From Ostrinia nubilalis (Eukaryota; Arthropoda; Insecta; Lepidoptera; Crambidae): DNA of 64,000 nucleotides. The translations under genes were made by a program, and so were the position numbers. Below the pieces are notes generated by a model that was not told the DNA's origin, ran no database searches, and saw nothing but the letters and a program-made list of their open reading frames with translations. The stretch's first letter is position 1; each line of letters begins with the position of its first letter. Where the stretch lies: positions 17,428,154-17,492,153 of the forward strand of contig NC_087091.1 in NCBI RefSeq assembly GCF_963855985.1, written 5' to 3'. Shown piece by piece: positions 52,791 to 63,655 of the stretch.

Positions 52791-54924
52791 ACGTTGACAT
52801 TCGACAGGTTTTGGTATGGTCTTAATTTGGTTATTATGGTCGTACGATGAGAAAATTACAAATTGATAACTCTATTTTAGATTTTTTCGTGTTGAATACT
52901 TTCGTTATGAAACCACATAATTAGTATTTCCATTTCAATATACTTTTTTTTCATCGGTATTAGGTTTTATACCTAAGGCATTATACATAAGTGAGTGAGT
53001 TTATTGTAAAGATTGAAAAGCTAAATTTGATTTTAGGGGATAATTGTTTTAGCGATGAAAGAAAATTTTGTAAGTTTAGACTCTACAAAGCATTTTATAC
53101 CTTCCTTCTCGAGTCATCACGCCATATTAGCATCAATTTATTCACCTTTTTAATATCAGTTTCTTCCCTTTTTTCGTCCTCTTCATCAATAACACTTACA
53201 AATCAAGAAAATATAGTAACATACATAGGGTTTAACTTAGTTACACTTATCTACCACGCAGGGAATCAAGCGAAACAAATAAAGTACCGTTGGTCGCTCG
53301 CTAATAAATGCCCCTCGCGATTTTTTTCTTATTCCTACCGCGGTGCGCCTCCAAAATTGAGTTGTACGGCTCTCGCGAGTTTTTTACCTTTTGGCGCTCA
53401 CCGGCGGTCCTCCGTAATCACTTGTATGTTTATTTGTTTATTAACCGACTGTAAGGAGAGAGTTAGCGGGCGAGATTGCCTCTAAATTGTGGAATAGATC
53501 AATTAAAATTTAACGTGGACTTTTTTGGCATTGAATTGCTTTCGATTTGTGGATCGAACGCTATCAAAAGTATAGCTACAACAGGCATAACATTGGTATT
53601 CTCGCTGATATCTTACTGTTAATTTTAACAGAGTATTAGGGAGATAACACACACAGCAGTGACACAGCCACCATTATCATCTGACCAATTTATTATTCTT
53701 GCAAAGTTGCACTAAATTAGGCCCAATGACATAATGGTATGGCCTTGCGTGCTTAGAAGTTGAACACGTTTCATTCTAAGCTCGAAGATTAAAATAAAGC
53801 GATAAATATCAATAAGCCCCATTTTCTCTCATTTCCAACCCAGAAGCATAAGATATGCCTTGATTGACATAAGAGACGCCTATGTATTTGTATGTTGCCC
53901 CACATTTCCACCACTTATCAATTCCCACATTACGTAGCAGTCAATTCGTGACTTCCGACAGTTTGAGAACGGCCCAAAAAACGCCCGCCAAAGGAGCGAC
54001 TGCCTACCGAGACGTGTCTTTTTCAAGTTTCACCAACAATAAAGGTGTTCCTAGTACATTTTATTTGTTTAATCCGCTATGCAACCCTTGTGACACGTAC
54101 CGGACGGCGATCCAAATGGTTTTGGATACCTTTCATGAGGGATGCTGGGTTTGAAATAAATGGAATATTAAGACCACATATAGCAGTTTATTATTTTTGC
54201 TTCGTTCTTTATCTTCTTTGTGATATAGGCAAGTTGACAAACTTTATTTACTCATCCGTCATTATAAAATTTTCTCAGGTTTTATATAGTTATTTGTGTA
54301 TAGTACACATGACGTTGATAGTAAAAACACCTGAAAACACACCATAAATATCCACAACATAGAAACATTAGGCAATTAATTACATACGAGTACATTTCAT
54401 AGAGACGAGCTTAAATAAATCAATGTATAAGCATCACAAGGGAGTTCTCATCAATAAAAGACTCATTTCAAAAATCTACCAGTAAAATTAAGGTTTAGGA
54501 TTTTTCAGAGAAAGGTTCATAGTTAGCGACAACTCAAAGACATGTTAAAATGGCTATGTTCAACAACAGATTGCCATAGGTTGAAGATAATGATGATGAA
54601 CACAAAACACTATCCATAACTATTGAATAGAGTTTATTTTACACCTGCTTGCCTCAACCAAAATTAGTATTTACTATCAAAATAGTATATAAAGTGCCTC
54701 CAAATTGCCTTATATGTAAATAAGCCGCAATAACAAATATAAGGTATACGAGTGTCCCAGCGGACTGCGTCGGCGCGTCCCAAGACCATTCGATGCAAAT
54801 TCTCACATTGGCCGTTTTGGGGGGCGGGGCAGGTCATAAGCGAAAGCGGGTGAACTCTAGGTAAAGGCAAAAATATTATAGGTAAAGAGGTTTAAGGTAA
54901 AATAGAGAACCTGTTGTACGCCTC
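52791..54924. other. No supported gene
   Basis: A 164-codon open frame (52991-53485) and shorter ones show no domain. A trace of an RTE GAT tail is at 54560-54600. Otherwise nothing. Confidence 0.35.
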
Positions 54925-55015
54925 AGATGCGCGCCGCGATAAGCGGTTATCATGCCATTTTATCGAATTTGCCCATACATTTTGACGTCGATAAAAGTTA
55001 TCACGGCGCGCATCT
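54925..55015. mobile_element. 91-nt MITE, relative of the one at 22.3 kb
   Basis: AGATGCGCGCCGCGATAAGC...CATGCCATTTTATCGAATTT...TTATCACGGCGCGCATCT. The terminal repeat is about 17 nt. Confidence 0.75.
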
Positions 55016-55567
55016 TAGAGCTCGAAGAATAAGTATCGAAGGAAATAAGCAATGAGATGAAATGGAAAAGAAAATAATGTGTTCTTACATAAGAGAAATA
55101 GGGGGAAAAACAATCATTAGATATAGTTAACTAGTCGCTAGAGATCTTTTATTTTAGCTATCCCTAGGACTTCCTAACTTCACTAGTTCGTTTTTATTGG
55201 AGGCCAAACTGTAGATCTTGGCTATACAGGAGTAGCGAGAAAGATAGGTGGGATTAGTCCCGTAATTATCAGTTATTACGTTTGATTAGATACACTTTTA
55301 ATATAAGATTTTAAACTTTCGCGTTCCATTTCAATTAAAATAGTGAGTACATAATGTAACTCATTAATAAACGTCGCGTTAAGACTCGTGTCTTACTATT
55401 TTAATTAAATTCAAAATCGCAAAGTTAAGTGCAATGCAAAACAAGCAGTTTTTTGGCGAAAACAGGATATTTCAGATTGAACTTCACGTCTCGTTTAGTT
55501 CGTTTAATCATCTATTAATTTGGCAAAACAATTTAAAAATGCATTTTTCTCATTATGAAGCTTGTGC

Positions 55568-55792
55568 TTGTTCTAAGTCAGCCTGGCTAGCTACCACCAT
55601 CTTACCTAAGTCTGTCGCCATAACAACAATGTTAACAGCATTGTTGTGTTCCGAAAGTTATAGGTAAGATAGCCAGTTCCTCCGTGATTGAGGATTCCGG
55701 GTGAAGCTCGCTTCCACCTTCGGTCTGATCGTCACTTACCATCAGGTGAGATACAGGCCAAGAGCTTCCTCGTTGTGGATAAAAAAAAAGAT
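55568..55792 (+). mobile_element. tRNA-derived SINE, head missing
   Basis: GTTCTAAGTCAGCCTGGCTA, CAGTTCCTCCGTGATTGAGG, ACTTACCATCAGGTGAGATA and a GGATAAAAAAAAA tail match the 14.1-kb copy closely. Confidence 0.85.
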
Positions 55793-56032
55793 CTGGACAA
55801 AGAAAAAACTGTCTCCTATGACTTACACCAGCACAAATGGCACGTCAAGAATGCAATATTCACTTCTACGGCGTAAGGGCCGACTGTAAATAGCGCTTGA
55901 ACCAATGAAGGATTATGGGATCGGGTGGCGATTGTTTTAGTTCGGTATGCGCAGCTCCGAGACTTGGCAATTATCATCGCATAAGGCCCGGTTCCACCGA
56001 CACGGAGATGAGCGGAGAGGAGAGATGTGTTT

Positions 56033-56168
56033 TTAATTCGTTCGTTTTAGCCAAATGGCATCCACTGCTGGACAAAGGCCTCCCCCAAGGATTTTCGACC
56101 GGTCCTGCGCTGCCCGCATCCAGGTTCTTCCTGCGACCTTCAACAGTGGGGAGGCCTGCTCACGCTAT
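56033..56168 (-). mobile_element. RTE LINE 3'-end fragment
   Basis: TTCGTTCGTTTTAGCCAAAT, CCTCCCCCAAGGATTTTCGA and GGTTCTTCCTGCGACCTTCA in reverse orientation, with a small deletion after the CAAGGATT block. Confidence 0.8.
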
Positions 56169-56194
56169 GTTTTCCAGCTCGTGTTTTGAATAAG

Positions 56195-56612
56195 CAATCA
56201 GTTTTTTGTTATTTCCACATCTCTTCTCCACTCAGCAAACCAAGTTTAGCTCGCTATAAAATAGTTTGTATAGTTTCGTTTCAGCCAAATGTGGGCGGGG
56301 CACATAGCTCGTAGACACGATGGTCGTTGGGGCAGGAAAGCTCTCGAGTGGCAACCACGGGCTGGAAGACGTAGCGTGGGCAGGCCTCCTACTAGGTGGA
56401 CCGACGATCTGGTAAAGGTCGCGGGAAGAGCCTGGATGCGGACAGCGCAGGACCGTTCATTGTGGAAAACCTTGGGGGAGGCCTTTGTCCAGCAGTGGAC
56501 GTCATTTGGTTGTATAGTTTACACAACATTTTATTCATCAAGTTAGTAGAGTAACCTCTAGTTCGGTAGTCACTTTTCGTATAAACCGTAACCAAAAATT
56601 TTTTTCAGTGTA
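56195..56612. mobile_element. MITE of the CACTGAAAAA family, split by an RTE insertion
   Basis: The right half (56521-56612: TTACACAACATTTTATTCAT ... CGTAACCAAAAATTTTTTTC, CAGTGTAGAC) and left half (56195-56275: AGCAAACCAAGTTTAGCTCG) match the 40.1-kb copy read backwards. Between them lies an RTE piece with its own target duplication. Confidence 0.6.
56265..56520 (-). mobile_element. RTE LINE with twin-priming inversion, nested in a MITE
   Basis: TTGTATAGTTT occurs on both sides (about 56265-56275 and 56510-56520). At the left is CGTTTCAGCCAAAT, the tail end in minus orientation; then the C-terminal coding part runs in plus orientation from 56290 to GTCATTTGGT. The two parts meet in the element at ATTTGG, a short overlap. 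The coding part reads W-x-GH-x-ARRHDGRWG, RPPTRWTDDL and EAFVQQWTSFG, the RTE C-terminus that the 15.4-kb copy lacks in sense orientation. Confidence 0.8.
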
Positions 56613-57727
56613 GACTGACAGCTGACAGCTACGCGCAGTTCACATGTCGCCTCTCGTCTCCTCTCCGCTTCGCTTTGGTGGAAACCTGACCTAAGTCCGT
56701 AAGTAGTAGTTACAGCGTTCTACGTCGGTGATACCATAAATATAGACATTAATATTGTCATAACTCCTATTAGGCATTAGATTCTGAGTCAGGGATAATA
56801 AGCATATACGCCGCCATGCGTTTGATGTAATAATTTTATGTGACCTAAAAAGGAAGCACCTCGTAGAAAATAAATGCTCTATCGACGTGTATGATGTTAA
56901 TAAGAAATAATGCGTCCTAACCCTTTTAGGGCGCACAAAGATATTTTTTGTTTAAAAAACATATCCTGCTTTTATTTATTGTAATTATTTGTACGTTAAT
57001 TGATGTTTGAATAATCTTGTCGAGTTCCGTAAGTACAACATATCACTTGGTAGGTGGTCATTGTCCTAGCTTAGGCCAGTCTTTAGGAATATCTAAACCT
57101 AGCTTTCTCTGGTCTAGGTTTCATATGTACTGAATAAAGTGACGTAAGGTGATAATTAATTGGTAAATAATAAGAAAGAACTTTTTTTTTAATTTAAGAT
57201 GGCAGTGATTCTACTATAATAGTAATTACTTGTCAAATCGTACTGTGTTTCACATATAAATGAAACACAAATATTTAAAACGTCGAAGAATTTATTTTAT
57301 TATCAAAACAAAGCTCAGCAGTCGCAACAAAAACGCGTACGCAATATATTGCATTGCGTGTACAGTGTGCCTCAAAATGCAGTCTCTAGATTGTCTCCTA
57401 AAGGCTATAGTTGTAAGGTTTAAAATGGTTTGTGAGTTAGCGGTTTTAACTGCATAGTAAGTATGCAAAGTAAGAAACACCGCGAGACGGATCAATCTCG
57501 CGGGCGCGGGTTCCCACGCGGGCAGGGACATTTTCGATTCGACTAACTGTAACTTACGCGTATTTGTTTTGATGAAAACTTTTGCTTCACATAAAGGTGT
57601 AGTTATCGGTTTTAGTTTTGAGCTTACCTTAAATTTACCTAAAATATGGTCATACGTATGACATCCGAATAAAAAGCTAGCCTAACCTACTTAAAGCTTG
57701 TGGTAGGTCCTGGGCCTGGCTCATAAT
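56613..57727. other. No feature recognised
   Basis: AT-rich sequence without supported gene or repeat. Confidence 0.35.
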
Positions 57728-60025
57728 CCCGACCTATATACAGTGTGAGTCACGTTAAAGTGTACATATGAAAATGTATGAAACTAGACCTAATTTTATC
57801 GATAAAAAAGAGGTCAAAAAATTTTTGAGATTTTTTTTTATTTTTTACAGATTTTTTTTCTTCCAATTACTTATTGTAAAGAAAACGTAATAACTTTTAA
57901 ACTAAGCGGTATATCCTGATAAAATAAAAACAGTAATAATGCTAAATAACAGGCGATACTAAAAAAATACATGACATACCTAGAAAATGCCAACAAATAA
58001 TAAAAAATGATACTTTTTGAAAAAAATCTGCTTAAAAATTCGTATTTTTTTGGTTATTTGATAAATTTCTCCAAAAAACGCCCCTATAACAGGTGGTTTT
58101 TATTACTTTTTATTATTCTCTATCGTATTAATTTTGTAAAACCAAAAATCGCATGTCTCTATCCCTATCACAACGTTTGCAATGATCGCAGGCCTCCGTC
58201 ATTCGCCTATGCCGGCCGAGATAATTACCTACAGCGCGCGACAACTTCAAGTTGCAAATCAGTCAGGGCCGCCATGCGCCTGTGAGCACACGCGTATTTC
58301 TATACACGCTCGGTCGATCATCGTCGCAATCTGAATTTTAACACCAATTATAGAAGTAGACGTTCTAAACTGTTCCCACTAGAAGTTTACAAAAATAACA
58401 CCTCTTTTTACAATCCCCTGGTTAGGATGCGCAGACTTTATAATGACATGGCGTTAGAGAATCCGGAATTTGATATATTTCAACAAAAATTACACTCGTT
58501 TCGCAGAAGCATTGACACAGTTTTAAATATAAATATTGATAATAATACAAAAAATAATTGATAACTTTTTTCTTTTTTAACACAGTTTATAGGGTTGTGT
58601 ATTTGAGCATTTTGTATGTGTTTATTAATTGTGCAACGTAAATGAAAATCATCGTAACTTAAATGTACGCTACTTGTAGGTTGGAGTCTAGACAGTGTTC
58701 ATTTTGTTTATCTATTTTGATAATGTAAATGACTGTAACCTGTATTATTAAATAAAATAAAATAAAATAAAAATCAAGGTTTATTGTTCCAACAGCACTG
58801 TTATCCTTCTTTAATGGAAAATCGTAATATTTAGGAATGATAATTAATTGTAGTAATTTAAATAATAAAAAAAATACACTTTTTAAATAATTTTGAAATA
58901 TGACAAAAAACTGTAGCAAAAAAATTATTTTAGCTAATAAAAACATTAACTTTACTTCACCGTGTCTATTTTCCGACACTACACCTTTTAAAACTGTTTG
59001 TCCAATTTCGAATTATCGCAACACTGATGTTTATTAATAGGTCTTTAGAGATGGTACGATTATTTATACAAACACCACTAGATTAAAGTTTACCAATCGT
59101 AAATACAATAATGCTTCTTAAAATTAAGTTTTTATTTATTTTACTTTGCTGATACAACCCTGACACTTGAGCTGTGAGGTAGACCAATTCTGAACACAAA
59201 AAAATTGCGCTCTTGTGAGCGTAGCAGTAAGGTGCGATTTCGAATGCACCATGTGCGTTGGATATTTTGCATTATTATTATTACCGTTAAAATGTCGGCA
59301 TCTGATCCTACACAAAGGAGTGCAATTTCTGTTGCTACTATTATGTATTCTGTGATGATCGTTTGAACTAAGCCTCTCCGGGCGCGCCATTCAACGCTTC
59401 GTTAACAACGAAACTGAAAGTGACTCTAGATTTGTAATTTTGATAAAGACAAGTTAGATTTCAAATAAAAACAAAAGATTTCGAAGTAAAATAAGCATTT
59501 GAGTTAAAATTAAAATTGTCTCTACTTGTAGCGAAGAAAAATGTGGTGGCAGACCTTTGTTCAAACGATCATAGTAAATGTTGTGATAGGGATAGAGACA
59601 TGCGATTTTTATTTTTACAAAAGTGATACGATAGAGAATAAGAAAAAGTAATAAAAACCATCTGTTATAGGGGCATTTTTTGGAGAAATTTATCAAATAA
59701 CCAAAAAATTGTGAATTTTTAAGCAGATTTTTTTCAAAAAGTATCATTTTTTATTATTTGTTGGCATTTTTTGTGTATTTTATGTATTGTTTTAGTATTG
59801 CCTGTTATTTAGCATTATTACTGTTTTTATTTTATCAGGATATACCGCTTAGTTTAAAAGTTATTACGTTTTCTTTACAATAAGTAATTGGAAGAAAAAA
59901 AATTCTATAAAAAATTTAAAAAAAATCTCAAAAATTTTTTGACCTCTTTTTTGTCGATAAAAATAGGTCTAGTTTCATCTATTTTCATATGTACACTTTA
60001 ACGTGACTCACACTGTATATATGAG
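57728..60025. mobile_element. 2.3-kb foldback element with about 460-nt inverted arms
   Basis: TATATACAGTGTGAGTCACG at 57735 is mirrored by CGTGACTCACACTGTATATA at 60021. Arms run to about 58190 and 59560 with roughly 90 percent identity by eye (shared GATACTTTTTGAAAAAAATC, ATCGCATGTCTCTATCCCTA). The right inner region (59136-59410) contains related inner sequence; the left inner region holds a LINE fragment. No transposase is visible. Confidence 0.85.
58285..58770 (+). mobile_element. LINE 3' end inside the foldback element
   Basis: The frame from 58285 to the TGA at 58562 reads like the end of an insect LINE ORF2 (SKLFPLEVYKNNTSFYNPLV, RMRRLYNDMALENPEFDIFQ, then a helix and stop). A UTR of about 180 nt and an AAATA repeat tail (about 58745-58770) follow. 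It is 5'-truncated. Confidence 0.65.
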
Positions 60026-60177
60026 CATAGGCCTAAGATCATTGACTGCCAGCGAAGTATCTGTATCAGATCATCTGTCCATCGAACAATCGAACAGTGG
60101 GGTCATCCCAGACTATACTCGTCATCTGCCTAAGACTGTATGGTTGTATTGTATCTATTCTAGGTAATACAGATAAA

Positions 60178-60300
60178 GCCTGGTCCGTGAGCACGTAGAA
60201 TTTTGTCCAATGACCCCAAGCTACCCGTCCTTATCGCTCGCGCGTAATTATATTGCTGTCGCGACTGTGCGACGGGCGCCCGCAGTGAGTGTGCGAGCGA
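60178..60300. mobile_element. MITE of the GAGCACGTAG family, left half
   Basis: CCTGGTCCGTGAGCACGTAG through GTGAGTGTGCGAGCG is nearly identical to the left part of the 32.8-kb copy, then stops at unrelated sequence. Confidence 0.8.
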
Positions 60301-61611
60301 AACAGCACAGTAACGGTCCATTCTACAGGGGGCCGTCCCAGGCTATAGGTACTCATTACTTATCTTCCTAAAATTGATGTTTTAATATTACCATTTGTTG
60401 GGAACCGATACGTGGACCAACCTCTTTTTGATATTATCTATGTTTTTATACTTTTTTTAATTATTTTTTTACCTTTTGTTTCTAGTTTTTGAAGTTATGT
60501 TTTTGATAGCCGTTTTTGTTTTTTTTAGCCGTTGTGGGCATATATTGCTGAAATACACCTTTATTTTGAACCGAAGGTATTTATTATTTCCGCACACCCG
60601 AGAGGCTGTCCGCTACACCATTGATAACGAAGAGCCTCTGTAGGCCAATACATTTGTCGTCCAAAATCATCGATAAGATTTTATCACGCCGCTCATCTTG
60701 GCCTAGCTGGTAGACCTAAGGCTCTTTCATCCTCGTCAACCGGTGACTCTCACACAACTAGCTCTTCTTCTTCTTCTTTTTTGATGATGTTGGCAATACA
60801 CGTCGAAGTCGACTTGATTTGTGCCATTTTCAAGTTTATAAGTGATACGAGTTACAAAATGAGATCAAATAATGATATAATGAAGGATGATAGATGATAT
60901 CCCTTCCCACCCTTTGAGTCTCAGTAAAGTTGTGGTGGTTTACTGAGACCTCCTATGGACAACTTGAGAGAACCAGAAGAATCACGATGCACTGCTTCAC
61001 TTGCCCACACTCATGCACGTTCACGAACACTCAATGGTTAATAATCCACCATTATTGCACATTAATAGTCGCCCAAACATGTCAAGAACAAGAAGTCCAA
61101 CTAGCTCTATTCATCGCCACTTAACCTTCCCGTCACTATCGACTCGATACTTAGTCGATAGCATTCCATCGCGCAGCGTGGCTCGGTCGAGCGGCAGCGC
61201 ACAATGCGGCTGGGTGGTCGGCCGTTTCGCAGTTTGCCCAATTCCACCACTTTACGACCACTCGGTTATCGACGTGGGAAATTCGCAGCGATTCTGTTTT
61301 TGATTGCGTGTTGTGACTGCAGCCTGATTTATTATGTAAAAATTATTAGTGGTGTTTAAATTTTCTTTTTCTTATCGTGTCGACAACAAACATATAGATC
61401 GTGCCATCCACGAAAACGCACCCCACCAATTTTTGGTCGAGGAAAGCGCTGGCTGCGGGTAGTTTGATCCGAGCAATCCGAGCGTCATTATTGTAGTGTG
61501 CGTGTGCACTAATAGATAATTTAGCGTGTACCGATAACACTCAAACATTAGCGGAAGAATGGTGGGGCGCGTCTTCGTGGATGAAACGATCTATAAGACC
61601 TCTGTGGTTTC
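60301..61611. other. No supported gene
   Basis: A diverged MITE trace (60630-60720) and a TTC repeat at 60766 are the only marks. TTTTTCTTATCGTGTCGACA at 61366 is a LINE-like UTR bit in minus orientation. Confidence 0.35.
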
Positions 61612-61867
61612 TCATTTTTCTGTTCGGTTTGGTTGATGGTAGATCTTGTTCTAAGTCCGCCTGGCTAGCTATCACCATCTTACCTAAGTCTGTTGCCATA
61701 ACAACAATGTAACAGCATTATTGTGTTCCGGCAGTTAGAGGTAAGATAGCCAGTTCCTCCGTGGTTGAGGATTCCGGGTGAAGCTCGCTTCCACCTTCGG
61801 CCTGATCGTCACTTACCATCAGGTGAAATACAGGCCAAGAGCTTCCTCGTTATGGATAAAAAAAACA
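61612..61867 (+). mobile_element. tRNA-derived SINE, head missing
   Basis: TTTTCTGTTCGGTTTGGTTG, GTCCGCCTGGCTAGCTATCA, CAGTTCCTCCGTGGTTGAGG and GGATAAAAAAAAC. It ends exactly where the minus-strand LINE fragment begins. Confidence 0.82.
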
Positions 61868-62096
61868 CAGTGTCAGCTCAAAACTCTGCTACAAGAGTGG
61901 CTTTGTCAGTAGCATTCATTGAATCTTCCTGCGTGCAGTTGTTTGGGCACGCAGGGCACGACATCATGTGCTTCATCGACTGGGGAACACAACCACACGT
62001 CTTGCACTCTGATCCATCTGAGAATCCCCACCTGACCAGATTGTCCTTACTACGGCCGACCTGCGTCCGAAGTCTATTTAAAGACTTCCAGGTAAG
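61868..62096 (-). pseudogene. C-terminal fragment of a LINE ORF2 with a Cys-rich end
   Basis: On the minus strand about 65 codons are open and end in TGA: WKSLNRLRTQVGRSKDNLVR, WGFSDGSECKTCGCVPQ, SMKHMMSCPACPNNCTQED, then a helix to the stop. The CxxC...H...CPxC spacing is the pattern at the end of many insect LINE proteins. It is a better-preserved version of the 21.7-kb piece. Confidence 0.7.
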
Positions 62097-62398
62097 CCAG
62101 GGGAGCTCATGTCCAGGTGGAGGACTCTCAGACTAATTTATTGAGATCTCGAATATTATAAGACACCACACTATAAGTCCACCTCGAAATTATCCATCGT
62201 TGTTGTTAACAGCCCATCCCGTGCCGTACCTAACCGAGTCGTAACGTCGCGCCAGCGTGTCGCTGACGGCACGTTAACGTTAACGCATCGTAAATGACAT
62301 GACAAGAGAGACTTCGGAAGATAATGCAGTTCCGTAGTTAAGTTAGAAGCCACAAAGCCTGATTCTCAAAAATCAATCAAAAAGTCTAGATAAATGCC
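62097..62398. other. No feature recognised
   Basis: Short spacer between LINE and MITE. Confidence 0.35.
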
Positions 62399-62534
62399 AG
62401 GTGCGATTGCGGTCAAATACCTGCCTTGTCTAGCATAAAAAAAATCCTCGTTCCTTTTTCTCTAATATTTTGATTTTTGATAGAGTTATGTTGTGCAACT
62501 TTTTTTATGCATGTATTTGATTGCAATCGCACCT
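62399..62534. mobile_element. MITE of the GTGCGATTGC family
   Basis: AGGTGCGATTGCGGTCAAAT mirrors ATTTGATTGCAATCGCACCT, and CATAAAAAAAAT mirrors TTTTTTTATG inside. Half a copy is at 43989-44040. Confidence 0.78.
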
Positions 62535-62929
62535 TATGTTAAGAGAGATGCAGTCTATATCTAATAATACTATTTACTGCACTGATTAACCCAAAAGTTA
62601 CAGAATAAAGTTCGTCTTGTGTATAAAAACATTTTTTTTGTTATCATCGAAGACCAACATCCAGAATTGAATTAATTTGTAAGTATTTAGTCTATGTAGG
62701 TTAATTATTTGTGTTATTCTTAATCTCCTAATTCACTTTTAATAAATTAAAGTGTCTATATTTCACACAAGAACCCTAAAACTAGCCATCGTACTTATTC
62801 AGAAGGACATTTTAAACGAACGTAGGAAACGCGTTCGGTATTCGCGCAGGTCGTTCGACAAATCGCGTTAGACATGACGTCTTTTCACTCGTTAGTGAAA
62901 TACTTAGTCATTACTATGTATAGTTTAGT
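62535..62929. other. No feature recognised
   Basis: AT-rich sequence without supported gene. Confidence 0.35.
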
Positions 62930-63215
62930 GGTGCCTTACCTAGTGGTATAGGTAACGCACTTCGTAACGTCAGCTACCGGGTTCGAGTCCTGCGAAGGAC
63001 AAGTATTAAGTATGGACTTTAAAATAAAAAACTAAACTCAGTAAAACTCATTTATTTCTGTAAGTAGGCTTTAAAAAAGCACTTTTACACGTCCCAGTAT
63101 TAACTCTACCACTGCTTCAGGACAATAAATGGGCCAGTGCTGAGAAGAAGCAGCGCAAGAAACTCAGTCACTATTGTCAGCCTCTTTTTCATAATAAATA
63201 ACAGTAGTATCTAAT
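62930..63215 (+). mobile_element. Composite tRNA-derived SINE with LINE-like 3' part
   Basis: The head has A box TACCTAGTGGTATAGG and B box GGTTCGAGTCC (62980-62990). The tail part (CAGTGCTGAGAAGAAGCAGC, GAAACTCAGTCACTATTGTC) is the reverse complement of the retroelement 3' end seen at 28.3 kb, so two unrelated retroelements are joined or adjacent here. Confidence 0.65.
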
Positions 63216-63510
63216 CTCGAGAAATAGTTCGCCTCTCCATCTAAATTTTACCAGCTGATCAGTCATATACCTAGTAGATATGAAGAAAGCTTTCTTAGAT
63301 TTGGTCTCATACTTTTTTTATTTGAAAAGATTCACACACGTTTAGTTCGTTGGACAGTTTTTTTGGGAGGTAAGTATCTTCATATCTCTCTTTCTATTAA
63401 AAAAGAAAACTAGATTCAAAGTTACAATAGACTGGCCGTAAATCTCATTTCCCTACAAACTTGAGTGAGGTTCACATAAAATATCTTAATACAGTGTTCG
63501 TTGAGTAAAC
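63216..63510. other. No feature recognised
   Basis: AT-rich sequence; CAACCTCAG at 63511-63518 is acceptor-like. Confidence 0.3.
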
Positions 63511-63526
63511 AACCTCAGATTGTGTA

Positions 63527-63655
63527 ATGATGAGCCAGACGCAGGAGCCTCCGCGGCGCCTGCGGTTGCCAGGCAACGGGGCGCCGGCGCCGCCCGCCCT
63601 CGGCGCCCGATGTAGAGCTGATAGATGTGGCAACGATAATGTTTGTTATTTTTAA
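63527..63655 (+). other. Short GC-rich open frame, candidate first exon
   Basis: Two adjacent ATGs open 42 codons rich in P, R, A and G (MSQTQEPPRRLRLPG, then APAPPALGAR). It is preceded by an acceptor-like CCTCAG and lies in the most GC-rich 90 nt of the window. It may be a coding first exon or just a promoter island. No family recognised. Confidence 0.2.
63565..63577. promoter_or_regulatory. Perfect X-box (RFX site)
   Basis: GTTGCC A GGCAAC is an exact inverted repeat matching the RFX-factor X-box half sites with one spacer base. X-boxes drive ciliary genes in animals, so it may mark the promoter of a gene continuing to the right of the window. Confidence 0.45.

Noticed and set aside
52991..53485. 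164-codon frame after the minisatellite
   Set aside because: No recognisable motif, low-complexity residues and no splice context.
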